64,000 nt of DNA from Ferruginibacter sp. (GCA_019638485.1 JAHBTP010000001.1:1116001-1180000), one strand, 5' to 3'; shown: positions 19,473 through 28,911, counted from the stretch's first letter. Notes: generated by a model from the sequence alone, not told the origin. Program-made: numbers and translations.

Positions 19473-20051
19473 TTAATCTCCTCCTATCATTTTTGAACTT
19501 ATGCCCTTTTTATTGGAGTGCTCCGCTATTAAAATCCCAGCCAAGTGCAAAAGAATAAATATTGGGAACCAATAAATTCCCCATTTATGAACAGATTCAA
19601 TAGTATGTTTCCATAAAGGAAAGAACCCTTTTTCGATACATACACCGGTTATAGCAGAAACAAATACAAAAGAATAAAAGTAAACGTAGGTAAATCCCTG
19701 AAGTCGTTCTTTCAAAGGTTGCACTGATTTAAACGGATTAGGAAATCGAATCCCCTTAATTAGCATATATGCAATGCGAGCTAAGAATGCGAAAATCATA
19801 ACATGAGCAAATAATTCATGCCACTGCCACATAGGTGCCCGAATACTTTTTGCAATATCACTCATCTGCTCTTTTGACAATAAGGCTGTTTTGCTTTCAA
19901 TTTTAGCGATCATATTATTTTTATTCATCCAATACATTCTCAAAAAGCCTGTAATAAAAAGGACGGGCATAACAATAACCATTATCCAATGCAGTAAGCG
20001 ATGAAAAAAAGTAAATTTCCTTTGTGTCATTATATTTTCAGTACCCTTCAT
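19473..20051 (-). CDS. Cytochrome b561-like membrane protein
   Basis: A 192-residue protein with four membrane helices and the di-haem pattern of the cytochrome b561/NiFe-hydrogenase/formate dehydrogenase gamma group. Histidines fall in helix 1 (FFHRLLHWIMVIVMPVLFITGF), helix 2 (WHELFAHVMIFAFLARIAYM) and the last helices (IESVHKWGIYWFPIFILLHLAGILIAEH). Such proteins pass electrons between the quinone pool and a partner. No partner oxidoreductase is encoded beside it. It sits between the formate/nitrite channel (37-base gap) and tolC (31-base gap) in one run, an uncommon setting. Confidence 0.8.
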   Translation of the reverse strand: MKGTENIMTQRKFTFFHRLLHWIMVIVMPVLFITGFLRMYWMNKNNMIAKIESKTALLSKEQMSDIAKSIRAPMWQWHELFAHVMIFAFLARIAYMLIKGIRFPNPFKSVQPLKERLQGFTYVYFYSFVFVSAITGVCIEKGFFPLWKHTIESVHKWGIYWFPIFILLHLAGILIAEHSNKKGISSKMIGGD

Positions 20052-20088
20052 TTCAAGTTATCGTTTAAGTTCAATTAATAATTATCTT

Positions 20089-20886
20089 CTATGAAGCTTT
20101 TTCTTTTTTGAAAAAAGTTAAATAAAGTGCCAGACCGGTGAATATAAAACCTCCTACCAAGTTACCCAGTGTAGCCGGTAGTTGATTCCAAAGCCACCAA
20201 TCGGAAATGGTAATAGGCGCACCCAACATTATACCGGTAGGGATTACAAACATATTTACAACACAGTGTTCCAAACCCAGGGCAAAAAAGGTGAAAATCG
20301 GAAGCCAAATAGCCACTATTCTCCCTATGGTTGAAGAAGAACTCATCCCCATAACAACTCCCATAGTTACCATCCAATTACATAACACGGCCTTCACAAA
20401 ACAAATTATAAGCCCTTTACCACCTACTTCTTTATATGCAAGGGTCTTGCTTTCTGCCACAGAAATCACCTTGGTTATAATATCAGCATCAAAGCTGTGG
20501 CCCAACTTGGTTATATAAATAAAGAACAAACCACCAAAAACTACACTACCTAATAAATTAGCAATAAAAGCAAATGACCAATTATATAACATCCCTATAA
20601 AACCAGCTTTTTTTGCCATTACTGCCATGGGAACTGCAGCAAAGTTTCCGGTCACCAATTCCATACCTAATAAAATAACCATCACAAAACCTACCGGAAA
20701 AGCCAGGGCGCCAAGTGAATAAATATCAGTTTGAATGGCAACAGTGAATGCGAGAACTGTTCCAAACCCAAGATAACTTCCAGACAAAAAGCCCCTAATT
20801 AAAATATCTTTAACCGGCAGCTTCGTCTTGTAGGCGCCATAATCTACTAAATGAGACACTATTTCTACCGGCTTATAACTATCCAT
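20089..20886 (-). CDS. Formate/nitrite transporter family channel
   Basis: A 265-residue protein with six membrane helices. FNT signatures are FLSGSYLGFGTVLAF near the start, VTGNFAAVPMAVMAKKAG in the first omega-loop region, and LEHCVVNMFVIPTGI carrying the conserved His of the central constriction (FocA has E-H-x-x-x-N-M). The family forms pentameric channels for formate, nitrite, hydrosulfide or other small anions; the substrate cannot be told from sequence. It is the first gene of the minus-strand run that continues through cytochrome b, TolC and the RND pump, and it follows tetR by 167 bases. Confidence 0.88.
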   Translation of the reverse strand: MDSYKPVEIVSHLVDYGAYKTKLPVKDILIRGFLSGSYLGFGTVLAFTVAIQTDIYSLGALAFPVGFVMVILLGMELVTGNFAAVPMAVMAKKAGFIGMLYNWSFAFIANLLGSVVFGGLFFIYITKLGHSFDADIITKVISVAESKTLAYKEVGGKGLIICFVKAVLCNWMVTMGVVMGMSSSSTIGRIVAIWLPIFTFFALGLEHCVVNMFVIPTGIMLGAPITISDWWLWNQLPATLGNLVGGFIFTGLALYLTFFKKEKAS

Positions 20887-21053
20887 TTTACATTTAATTT
20901 AGGTTAAGAAAGTAGATAATTAAACAATTAAAAATCACTTAATCCAAGCAACAATACCCACAATTTTTTCAAATTCATATTGAAAGAAAGGAGATTTATT
21001 GCAAAACCCTAACCCAAAAGTTTAAAAATATTACTCATTAATATCTTTCTCAA

Positions 21054-21650
21054 TTAATTACGCTCTATCATTTTTAAAATTCCTTCCAATACGGCTTTCC
21101 CATCCTTAACCAAATTTGATTTATGCCCGGATAATTTCCATTTTAACACCGCCATACGCATTCCACCAATAATAATTGTGGTTAGTGTTGAGGTTCCAAT
21201 CAATTTATTATACTGTCCAGCTCCTTTGCCTTCTTTAATATTTGCAAAAACATATCCTTGCATCATTTCCATAATTTCTTCAACTTTTTTGCTTAACCCT
21301 TCATCAAAATGAAAAATACTCTCCGCAAAAAGAATACTAATTATTGCAGGCTTCTTGGTAAATGCTTGTAATTGGGATTTAAAAATTATCCGCAACTTAT
21401 TTCCGGCATATTCATTTTCCTTATACACAATAGCTTCAATCCGATTTTTCATTTCAGTTTTAAAATACTCCAGTAAACTGTAAAGAATTTCATTTTTACT
21501 CTTGAAATGACGATATAAAGCCGGCTCAGACAAACCTATATCTTCTGCAAGTGTCTTTATCGTTAAATGTTGAATACCAAATTTTGAAATCCTAATAGTA
21601 GCAGCCTCCATAATCTCCACCTGTCTTTCACTAAATTGTTGATTGTACAT
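21054..21650 (-). CDS. TetR/AcrR-family transcriptional regulator
   Basis: A 198-residue repressor-type protein. The N-terminal helix-turn-helix is clear at about residues 12-58 (RQVEIMEAATIRISKFG, LTIKTLAEDIGLSEPALYRHFKSKNEIL). The remaining helices form the variable ligand/dimer domain. It lies directly upstream of, and in the same direction as, the FNT-cytochrome-TolC-RND run. A palindrome just ahead of its own ATG and a near copy at tolC point to autoregulation and control of the pump. The ligand is unknown. Confidence 0.9.
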   Translation of the reverse strand: MYNQQFSERQVEIMEAATIRISKFGIQHLTIKTLAEDIGLSEPALYRHFKSKNEILYSLLEYFKTEMKNRIEAIVYKENEYAGNKLRIIFKSQLQAFTKKPAIISILFAESIFHFDEGLSKKVEEIMEMMQGYVFANIKEGKGAGQYNKLIGTSTLTTIIIGGMRMAVLKWKLSGHKSNLVKDGKAVLEGILKMIERN

Positions 21651-21663
21651 ATTTTTTCATTTA

Positions 21664-21682
21664 TTAGTTAGTATTCACTAAC
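21664..21682 (-). promoter_or_regulatory. TetR operator (perfect 16-bp palindrome) at the tetR promoter
   Basis: GTTAGT-ATTC-ACTAAC at 21667-21682 is a perfect inverted repeat with 6-bp arms and a 4-bp centre. It lies 16 bases before the tetR ATG and abuts the -7 element, so the expected transcription start is inside it. This is the classic place for an autorepressor operator. Confidence 0.7.
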
Positions 21683-21689
21683 AAAAGTA
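21682..21689 (-). promoter_or_regulatory. -7 element of tetR
   Basis: Minus-strand TACTTTTG fits TAnnTTTG exactly and shares its last base with the operator palindrome. Confidence 0.6.
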
Positions 21690-22046
21690 GAAACTACTAT
21701 TTAATTAATCAAACTTTTTTTCAAGAGAACTTATGCCTCTTTTTAAAACTACCGGATACTCAGCAGGTTCGCCCACCAATTTGCTTTTTGCAAATCCTTA
21801 ATACCCAATGAAGAAACAATACATTTTAGGTTAGTAAATAACAAACAGAACAATCTTTTACCGGGTTTTAGTAGTTTAGCTTTGGGATGCCTATCATTTT
21901 TTCAGCAAGGTTAAACACATTAATACATTCTTTTCTCTAAACACACTTTTTCTTTACACACTATTTAAAATTATAAAAACAACGTTATTCATTAACTTCA
22001 TCCATACTAAAGATGAACTTAAATAACAATCACACAAATTTAAATT
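21690..22046. other. Divergent intergenic region, tetR / hddC
   Basis: This 357-base AT-rich spacer contains a short stem (TTTGC...GCAAA near 21780-21798). I see no gene and no exact -7 element facing hddC. The promoter of hddC must lie here but was not located. Confidence 0.4.
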
Positions 22047-22748
22047 ATGATTGAGGAAGCGATTATCCTATCAGGTGGGCTCGGAACCCGATTAAGGGAT
22101 ACTGTTCCGGGTATCCCCAAAACCCTTGCTCCTGTAGGAGGAAGTCCATTTTTGAAGTATGTAATTGACTTTTTAATACTGAATGGTGTTAAGCATTTTG
22201 TTTTTTCTTTAGGTTTTAAACACGAATTAATTTCTCAATATATCAATATCCAATTTCCTTACCTCAACTGTACTACATCAGTTGAAAAAGAGCCTTTGGG
22301 AACTGGAGGAGCTATCTTTAATTCACTAAAAGCCTGTAAGGATGAAAATATATTTATTGTAAATGGTGACACTTTATTTAAAATAGATCTTTCATCGCTT
22401 TCACATTTCCATCTAAAAAATGAAGCAGCTTGTACCCTATCACTTAAGTATATGAAAGATATTAATCGTTACGGAGTAGTAGAAATGGACAGTAGCAGTA
22501 CGATTACAGGATTTAAGGAAAAAGCTAAATATCCTAACGGACTAATTAACGGTGGTGTATATGCGCTAAATATTCCTCGCTTTAAGCAAGCTGTCTTTCC
22601 TGAAAAATTCTCCTTTGAAACAGAATACTTAGAGAAATATATAGGAAATCAAAAAATAATGGGCTTAGTTCAGGATGCCTATTTCATTGACATTGGTATT
22701 CCTGAGGACTTTGAAAAGGCCAACCGGGAACTTGGTAATCATACATAA
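22047..22748 (+). CDS. hddC: D-glycero-alpha-D-manno-heptose 1-phosphate guanylyltransferase
   Basis: A 233-residue nucleotidyltransferase of the GlmU/RfbA/HddC fold. The N-terminal signature is ILSGGLGTRLRDTVPGIPKTLAPVGGSPFL (P-loop-like G-GTRL plus PK), followed by the metal-binding IFIVNGDTLF near residue 107 and a second Asp in FIDIGIPEDFEKA near the C-terminus. RDTVPGIPK rather than a thymidylyltransferase-type motif, and the gmhB gene 17 bases downstream, support GDP-heptose synthesis. With hddA and gmhA at 11.3-12.9 kb it completes the pathway. A mannose- or glucose-1-phosphate enzyme is the main alternative. Confidence 0.85.
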   Translation: MIEEAIILSGGLGTRLRDTVPGIPKTLAPVGGSPFLKYVIDFLILNGVKHFVFSLGFKHELISQYINIQFPYLNCTTSVEKEPLGTGGAIFNSLKACKDENIFIVNGDTLFKIDLSSLSHFHLKNEAACTLSLKYMKDINRYGVVEMDSSSTITGFKEKAKYPNGLINGGVYALNIPRFKQAVFPEKFSFETEYLEKYIGNQKIMGLVQDAYFIDIGIPEDFEKANRELGNHT

Positions 22749-22765
22749 TTGCGTACCTTAACAAA

Positions 22766-23332
22766 ATGCGGCATAAATCACTTCCTATTATCAGTAAGGC
22801 ATGGACACTCTTTTTAGACCGTGACGGAGTAATAAACCAGGAAAAACATAATGATTATATCAATACCTGGGAGGAATTTTCATTTTATCCGGGTGTACTT
22901 CAAGCCATGTCTATTGTTGCGCCACTATTCAACCGCATCATTATTATAACCAATCAAAGAGGGGTGGGCAAAGGCCTTACAAAATTAGAAGACCTCCTGG
23001 CCATCCATTCCAATTTGAAAAGAGAAGTGGAGGCGCATCACGGTCGTATAGATGATATTTTCCATTGTGCTGACCTTGATGACAATAGCATAAACAGAAA
23101 GCCTAATAAGGGCATGGCATTACAAGCCGAAAAACGATTTCCAGACATCAATTTTTCAAAATCCATTATGGTTGGGAACACCTTAAGTGATATGCAATTC
23201 GGTAGAAATATAGGCGCCTACACCGTGTTTCTACCTACTACTCGACCTGAAGTAGATTTACACCACCAGCATATTGATATGGTCTTTCCCTCCCTCCTGG
23301 AATTTGCCAAAGCCATTAGTAATAAGGTTTAG
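22766..23332 (+). CDS. gmhB: HAD-family heptose-1,7-bisphosphate 7-phosphatase
   Basis: A 188-residue HAD-IIIA phosphatase. The nucleophile motif is LFLDRDGVINQ (Asp18, general acid Asp20), motif II/III appear as IIITNQRGVGKG and NRKPNKGM, and the final acidic motif is MVGNTLSDMQFG. It would remove the C7 phosphate from heptose 1,7-bisphosphate before guanylylation by HddC, its upstream neighbour. Unlike E. coli GmhB it lacks the CxH...CxC zinc loop: the region at about residues 98-112 (FHCADLDDNSINRKP) keeps only one Cys. Such zinc-less forms exist in the family, so the function still fits. Confidence 0.82.
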   Translation: MRHKSLPIISKAWTLFLDRDGVINQEKHNDYINTWEEFSFYPGVLQAMSIVAPLFNRIIIITNQRGVGKGLTKLEDLLAIHSNLKREVEAHHGRIDDIFHCADLDDNSINRKPNKGMALQAEKRFPDINFSKSIMVGNTLSDMQFGRNIGAYTVFLPTTRPEVDLHHQHIDMVFPSLLEFAKAISNKV

Positions 23333-23386
23333 TTAATACCCACGTAAAATCTCATTTCAAAAAAAATGTTTAACTAATTTTATTTA

Positions 23387-24358
23387 ATGAAACTAATCCA
23401 GCAGGTAATTTTATTTTGCCTCCTTCCATTTTTATCCCAGGCACAGCTTTCTCCTTCCAACAGAAATGACTTAGTCAAAAAAGAAGATTCACTTAAAATC
23501 CATGCAAAAGAAATTTTATTTGGGTTAGAATTAAATGACCGTTTTATTGCCGACAGTATATTTACCCGGCAATTTGTAGAAGCATTAAAAACTCCCTATT
23601 CCTTTCAATACCCTTTTGATTCATTAGAAAGTATTTCACGTTTGTATGCCCCTGATAGCTCCTTCCGTATTATTACCTGGAACTTGTATATCAATGATGC
23701 AAACGCCAGACGGCATGGGGCCATTCAAATGCGTACACCTGATGGCTCATTAAAGCTTTTTCCACTTCTTGACAAAAGTGAGGAGTTTAAAGATATTGCC
23801 CAACCTATAACAGATAACCTGAACTGGGTTGGTGCTGTGTATTATCGCATCTTATTAAAGGAATACGGGGGTAAAAAATACTATACCCTTATTGGTTTCG
23901 ATGAAAATGATTTGCGAAGTAATAGAAAAATAATTGATATCCTTCAGTTTGAAAATGGCAAGCCGGTATTTGGTGCTCCACTTTTCAGTTTTCCCAGCAA
24001 TAGCATTTTTCCCAAAAAGACAAATCGCTTTGTAATGGAATACAAACGGAATGCAGGAGTAAGGCTTAATTACGATGAAACCATGGATCTTATTGTAATG
24101 GAGCATTTAATTTCAGAAACCAATGAGCCTAATAAAAAATACACGCTAATAGGTGACGGTGATTATGAAGCATTAAAATGGATGGAAGGTAAATGGACAT
24201 ACGTAAGCAAGATATTTTTTGAAATAACACCCGACGGCCAGGCCCCTTTACCAAACAAAATTTTGGATGATAAAGGGAATATTGATGAATCAAAAGTTCC
24301 GGGATTCAAAGATGAGCCAACAAAACCTGCGTCAAAAAAGAACAAAAGAAAACAATAA
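23387..24358 (+). CDS. Secreted hypothetical protein
   Basis: A 323-residue protein with a signal peptide (MKLIQQVILFCLLPFLSQAQ) and a mixed alpha/beta body. Visible stretches include SFRIITWNLYINDANARRHG, WVGAVYYRILLKEYGGKKYYTLIGFDEND and VMEYKRNAGVRLNYDETMDLIVMEHLI. The C-terminal tail is lysine-rich. It resembles periplasmic proteins of unknown function common in Bacteroidota, and I recognise no catalytic motif. It follows gmhB by 54 bases and may be co-transcribed with it, but nothing ties it to heptose synthesis. Confidence 0.75.
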   Translation: MKLIQQVILFCLLPFLSQAQLSPSNRNDLVKKEDSLKIHAKEILFGLELNDRFIADSIFTRQFVEALKTPYSFQYPFDSLESISRLYAPDSSFRIITWNLYINDANARRHGAIQMRTPDGSLKLFPLLDKSEEFKDIAQPITDNLNWVGAVYYRILLKEYGGKKYYTLIGFDENDLRSNRKIIDILQFENGKPVFGAPLFSFPSNSIFPKKTNRFVMEYKRNAGVRLNYDETMDLIVMEHLISETNEPNKKYTLIGDGDYEALKWMEGKWTYVSKIFFEITPDGQAPLPNKILDDKGNIDESKVPGFKDEPTKPASKKNKRKQ

Positions 24359-24454
24359 CATACCATTCATCGTTCCGTTACTTTTTGTAAGAATTGTGCT
24401 ATACGCTCGTCTATACTTAATCTCATTTTAACTAAGTCTCAATGCTAAAATCAA

Positions 24455-24462
24455 TAAATTTG
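24455..24462 (+). promoter_or_regulatory. -7 element of the MFS gene
   Basis: TAAATTTG matches TAnnTTTG and lies 29 bases before the ATG at 24492. No clear -33 partner is visible. Confidence 0.45.
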
Positions 24463-24491
24463 TGCTGCATAATTGATTGAGCGGATAGAAA

Positions 24492-25913
24492 ATGATATAT
24501 AAAAGGAGTGAAACAGCACCTATTAAAAAGGTAATCCCAAGCATTTTAGCCATATCCATTTTTATGGAAATGCTTGATGCAACCATCCTTAACACTGCAC
24601 TACCTTCTATAGCCAAAGATTTGGGTGAATCACCACTCAATATGCAAAATGCCATTGTGAGTTATGTATTAACACTGGCTATTGTAATGCCTTTAAACGG
24701 ATTTCTATCTGATAAGTTTGGTACTAAAAGAGTTTTCATTACCGCCCTTTCTCTATTTGGCTTAGGCTCTCTTTTCTGTGCATTATCTCAAAACTTATTA
24801 CAACTGGTTCTATCCAGGGTATTACAAGGTATAGGAGGCTCCTTAATGAATCCGGTAGGCAGGCTCATTTTAATAAAGTCGTATAAAAAGGATGAATTTT
24901 TACGTGCTTTCAATTATGCCGTTACACCGGCATTAATCGGACCAATATTAGGACCATTGGTTGGTGGCTATTTAGTTCAATATCTGAGCTGGCATTGGAT
25001 TTTTATAATTAATATTCCGGTTGCCCTCTTCTGTATCTTTTTATCATTACGACACATGCCTAATTATAAAGATGCTGAGGATACATTCGATTTCAAAGGC
25101 TTTTTAATTTTTGCTGCAGCATCTTTATTATTTTCTATTTCTCTTGAATTATTAGGCCATCCAAAAAATCTCACCCCTGTGCTTACCATCATAACTGCAG
25201 GAATGGTTATGTTGTATTTATATTTCAGATATGCAAAAAAAAGAAAGCACGCTCTATATCCCATAAGCCTCTTTAGTATCCGCACTTTTAGAATTGGCAT
25301 AATCGGGAATTTGATAACCCGTATCGGAATCGGTTCAATCCCTTTACTTCTTCCTCTTTTAATACAAGTAGGCTTTGGGCAAAGTGCAGTAATTTCAGGA
25401 TGGATAATTGCACCTATGGCAATAACGGCAATGCTGGGAAAATCATCTTCCATTCGTTTGCTCAACAAGTTTAGTTATAGAAACACCTTAAGATTAAATA
25501 CAGCGCTCATCGGTATCTTCATTATTGCACTGTCCATTCCGGGCATACATACATCAATATACTGGTTCGTTCCGTTAATTGCTATCCTTGGGTTCTTTAA
25601 CTCTATTCAGTTTACGGCGATGAATTCAATCACTATTTCAGATTTAAGAAATTATCAAACGAGTGCAGGGAATAGTCTATTATCTGTAAATCAGCAACTC
25701 GCAGTAGGATTCGGAATTGCATTAGGTTCGGTTGTATTAAGAGTATTTCAGCGGAATTTGGGTGAGCAGGAAATACACCTTGCATTTAGATATACCTTTA
25801 TTGCCATTGGGGCTTTTACTATTCTTGCGGGATTGGTTTTCAGAAGGCTTCACTCCAGTGATGGAGAAAATTTAAGATCAAAAAAGGTTATCAACAAAAC
25901 GAGTGAACACTAA
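24492..25913 (+). CDS. MFS multidrug transporter, DHA2 (EmrB/QacA) type
   Basis: A 473-residue membrane protein with about 14 hydrophobic segments. Diagnostic motifs are the DHA2 start MEMLDATILNTALPSIAKDLG (motif D1), motif A GFLSDKFGTKRVF after TM2, LSRVLQGIGGSLMNPVGRLIL in TM4, and motif C-like ALIGPILGPLVGGYLVQYLSWHWIFIINIPV. It exports hydrophobic toxic compounds in exchange for protons. No HlyD/EmrA partner is adjacent. It ends 14 bases before the convergent glycosyltransferase gene. Confidence 0.88.
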   Translation: MIYKRSETAPIKKVIPSILAISIFMEMLDATILNTALPSIAKDLGESPLNMQNAIVSYVLTLAIVMPLNGFLSDKFGTKRVFITALSLFGLGSLFCALSQNLLQLVLSRVLQGIGGSLMNPVGRLILIKSYKKDEFLRAFNYAVTPALIGPILGPLVGGYLVQYLSWHWIFIINIPVALFCIFLSLRHMPNYKDAEDTFDFKGFLIFAAASLLFSISLELLGHPKNLTPVLTIITAGMVMLYLYFRYAKKRKHALYPISLFSIRTFRIGIIGNLITRIGIGSIPLLLPLLIQVGFGQSAVISGWIIAPMAITAMLGKSSSIRLLNKFSYRNTLRLNTALIGIFIIALSIPGIHTSIYWFVPLIAILGFFNSIQFTAMNSITISDLRNYQTSAGNSLLSVNQQLAVGFGIALGSVVLRVFQRNLGEQEIHLAFRYTFIAIGAFTILAGLVFRRLHSSDGENLRSKKVINKTSEH

Positions 25914-25927
25914 AAGATATTGCCAGA

Positions 25928-27061
25928 TTATTTTTTAAACTGCAAATACAAATCTTCGTATGCTTTTACCATCTCTCTAACGCTATGGTGTTTATGCATA
26001 CTATTATAGGCTTCTTCTCCAAGATGTGTTCTTAACTCTTTGCTATTGGCAAGGCTTATTATCGCACGGGCAAGGTTGGGTACCATGGCCTCATTTTCAA
26101 TCAACAACCCGTTGATGTTATTTTCAACAATTTCAGTAGTACCATCTACCCTGCTTACCACCACTGCTTTGCGCATAGCCATAGCTTCCATAAGCGCCAA
26201 CGGCAATACTTCCCACAATGATGGTAGAAGAAAAACATCTATATTGGCTAATACATCCGGCACATCTTGCCTGAATGATGTTAATACAACCTTGTCTTTT
26301 ATCCCCAATTTTTCAATCAACAGAATCCCTTCCTTTTTTAATTCCCCATCTCCCACCATCAACAACATAATATTATCAGCTTTTTTAGCTGCCTCCGCAA
26401 AAGCCTTTAAAAGATTGAGTGGCTGTTTTTGAACTGTGAATCGAGCTATTGATGCAAATAAAACTACATTTTCCGGAATATTAAATTCCTTCCTCAAATT
26501 TTTAAAACTTCCCTCAGGATTGAAGCGTTTCGTATCTATGGTATTTTGAATAATAGCCGGATTAAATTCATTTCCAAAAAGTGCCTTTCCTGTATCTCTG
26601 TTTGAAAAGGCTCCACACACATTCAAAGTAGCCTTACGAGTTAGAAATTTCTCAGCTTGTATTCGTAGGTTCTTATTAATGAAATTCTGATCCGGGTGAA
26701 ACGACCAACCGTGGCAAGTATAGATAAGTGGTAGGTTTAATTTTTTTGCAGGCTTAAACAAATTGGAGCAGGCACGGGTACCATGTGCATGAATTAAATT
26801 TATTTTTTCATCTACCATCAACTGCTGCACTTTTTTCCAAACTGTAAAATCAAATGGCTTTTCGGTATAAATAACATGAACAGGAATATTCATCTCCTTT
26901 ATCTTATCAACCATTGGCCCGTCTGTAAAGGAAAGAACAACCGGTTCAAATTCTTCTTTATTGATATGTTCAACAATATTCAACAACATGTTTTCACCGC
27001 CACCAACCTTTCCTTGCCGAATACCCTGAAGAACCCTAAGTTTATTATTTGAATTTACCAT
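25928..27061 (-). CDS. Glycosyltransferase family 4
   Basis: A 377-residue GT-B glycosyltransferase. The N-terminal domain begins with LRVLQGIRQGKVGGGENMLLNIVEHI and contains NLIHAHGTRACSN and PLIYTCHGWSFHPD. The C-terminal donor-binding domain shows NVVLFASIARFTVQKQPLNLLKAFAEA, LMVGDGELKKE and the E-x7-E motif in LPSLWEVLPLALMEAMAMRKAVVVSRVDGTTEIV. It transfers a nucleotide-activated sugar onto a surface glycan or lipid carrier. It stands alone, 59 bases from lepA, so its substrate cannot be inferred. Confidence 0.88.
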   Translation of the reverse strand: MVNSNNKLRVLQGIRQGKVGGGENMLLNIVEHINKEEFEPVVLSFTDGPMVDKIKEMNIPVHVIYTEKPFDFTVWKKVQQLMVDEKINLIHAHGTRACSNLFKPAKKLNLPLIYTCHGWSFHPDQNFINKNLRIQAEKFLTRKATLNVCGAFSNRDTGKALFGNEFNPAIIQNTIDTKRFNPEGSFKNLRKEFNIPENVVLFASIARFTVQKQPLNLLKAFAEAAKKADNIMLLMVGDGELKKEGILLIEKLGIKDKVVLTSFRQDVPDVLANIDVFLLPSLWEVLPLALMEAMAMRKAVVVSRVDGTTEIVENNINGLLIENEAMVPNLARAIISLANSKELRTHLGEEAYNSMHKHHSVREMVKAYEDLYLQFKK

Positions 27062-27120
27062 GAGGCAGAAATAACTATTAACCGAAATGATTATAAAAAA
27101 TTCGGTAAGTCATGCTAATA

Positions 27121-28911
27121 TTAATCATCAAGTTTCAGTACTGCTAAAAATGCTTCTTGCGGCACCTCTACGTTTCCAATTTGACGCATCCTTTTTTTAC
27201 CTTCCTTTTGTTTTTGCAATAATTTCCGTTTACGGCTAATATCCCCACCGTAACACTTTGCCGTAACATCCTTACGCATCGCGCTTATATTTTCTCTGGC
27301 TACAATCTTGGCGCCAATAGCTGCCTGAATAGCAATTTGAAATTGCTGACGCGGTAAAAGTTCTTTCAACTTTTCACACAGCTTTCGTCCAAACTCTTGT
27401 GCCCTACCCCTATGAATTAATGCACTTAATGCATCCACCTTGTCTCCATTTAATAAAATATCCATTTTTACAATATCACTCTCTCGATAATCTAAGGGAT
27501 GATAATCAAAGGATGCATAGCCGCGTGTCATGCTCTTCAACTTATCGTAAAAATCAAAAACAATTTCGGTAAGTGGCATATCAAAAGTAAGCTCTACACG
27601 TGTTGGTGTAAGATATCCTTGATTAATTAAAATTCCTCGTTTATTGATGCATAGGGTCATGATATTCCCAATATACTCAGGCTTAGAAATAATCTGAGCC
27701 CTGATAAAAGGTTCTTCCACCTTTTCCAACTTCGTAGGGTCAGGCATTTCAGTAGGGTTATTCACTTTAACCACAACACCTTTTGAATCGGTAGCAATAA
27801 AGCTCACGTTAGGCACGGTAGTAATAACCGTTTGGTTAAATTCACGTTCTAACCGCTCCTGAATAATTTCCATGTGCAGCATACCTAAAAAGCCGCAACG
27901 AAAACCAAATCCAAGCGCCTGTGAAGTTTCTAATTCAAAAGTAAGGGATGCATCATTGAGTTGCAACTTATCCATACAATCCCGCAGCTCTTCAAAAGCA
28001 TCGGTCTCAACCGGAAAAATTCCGGCAAATACCATAGGCTTAACATCCTCAAAACCTTTTATTGCTCCTTTACAAGGATTAATCATTGTGGTAATAGTAT
28101 CTCCAACTTTTACCTCGCGTGCATTTTTAATACCCGTAATTACATAACCAACATCTCCTGCCTTCAATTCATTTCTCACCTCCATATCCAGTTTAAGCAC
28201 ACCTATTTCATCCGCCTCATATTCTAACCCGGTATTAAAAAACTTTATTTTATCTCCTTTACGTAAAACGCCGCTAAATACCCTGAAGTAAACAATAATT
28301 CCACGAAAAGAATTAAATACACTATCAAAGATTAGTGCTTGTAAAGGTGCCTTTTCATCACCCTTTGGCTCAGGAATTCGCTCAATTATAGAAGAAAGGA
28401 TTTGTTCTATTCCAATTCCTGTTTTTCCACTTGCCAATAAAATATCTTCTTCCTTACAACCAATCAATTCAATAATTTGGTCTTGTACTTCAGGAATCAT
28501 AGCTCCATCCATATCAATTTTATTAATAACCGGAATTATTTCGAGGTTATTATCAATGGCCAAATAAAGATTTGAAATAGTTTGTGCTTGAATTCCTTGG
28601 GTTGCATCAACCAAAAGTAAGGCCCCTTCACACGCTGCCAATGCCCGGCTTACTTCATAACTAAAATCAACGTGTCCGGGTGTATCAATCAAGTTCAGGA
28701 TAAACTTTTCGCCTTTGTACAAATAATTAATCTGAATGGCATGGCTTTTAATGGTAATCCCTTTTTCTCGTTCAAGATCCATATTATCCAATACCTGTGC
28801 TTGCATATCCCGTTCGCTAATAGTTTTGGTATGCTCAAGCAGGCGATCAGCAAGGGTGCTTTTACCGTGGTCAATATGGGCTATAATGCAAAAATTCCGG
28901 ATATTTTTCAT
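27121..28911 (-). CDS. lepA: Elongation factor 4 (LepA)
   Basis: A 596-residue translational GTPase of normal LepA length. The G1 motif is [16 protein letters not shown] near residue 11, G3 is DTPGHVDF, G4 is NKIDMDGA. The LepA-specific C-terminal domain appears in [79 protein letters not shown] (shown here only as its known conserved block, residues about 508-586). It back-translocates stalled ribosomes under stress. A strong -7 element lies 29 bases ahead of the ATG. Confidence 0.97.
   Translation of the reverse strand: MKNIRNFCIIAHIDHGKSTLADRLLEHTKTISERDMQAQVLDNMDLEREKGITIKSHAIQINYLYKGEKFILNLIDTPGHVDFSYEVSRALAACEGALLLVDATQGIQAQTISNLYLAIDNNLEIIPVINKIDMDGAMIPEVQDQIIELIGCKEEDILLASGKTGIGIEQILSSIIERIPEPKGDEKAPLQALIFDSVFNSFRGIIVYFRVFSGVLRKGDKIKFFNTGLEYEADEIGVLKLDMEVRNELKAGDVGYVITGIKNAREVKVGDTITTMINPCKGAIKGFEDVKPMVFAGIFPVETDAFEELRDCMDKLQLNDASLTFELETSQALGFGFRCGFLGMLHMEIIQERLEREFNQTVITTVPNVSFIATDSKGVVVKVNNPTEMPDPTKLEKVEEPFIRAQIISKPEYIGNIMTLCINKRGILINQGYLTPTRVELTFDMPLTEIVFDFYDKLKSMTRGYASFDYHPLDYRESDIVKMDILLNGDKVDALSALIHRGRAQEFGRKLCEKLKELLPRQQFQIAIQAAIGAKIVARENISAMRKDVTAKCYGGDISRKRKLLQKQKEGKKRMRQIGNVEVPQEAFLAVLKLDD

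Noticed and set aside
20162..20377. Second minus-strand frame within the formate/nitrite channel gene
   Set aside because: It reads the same segment in a shifted frame and lacks FNT motifs; the main frame is intact.
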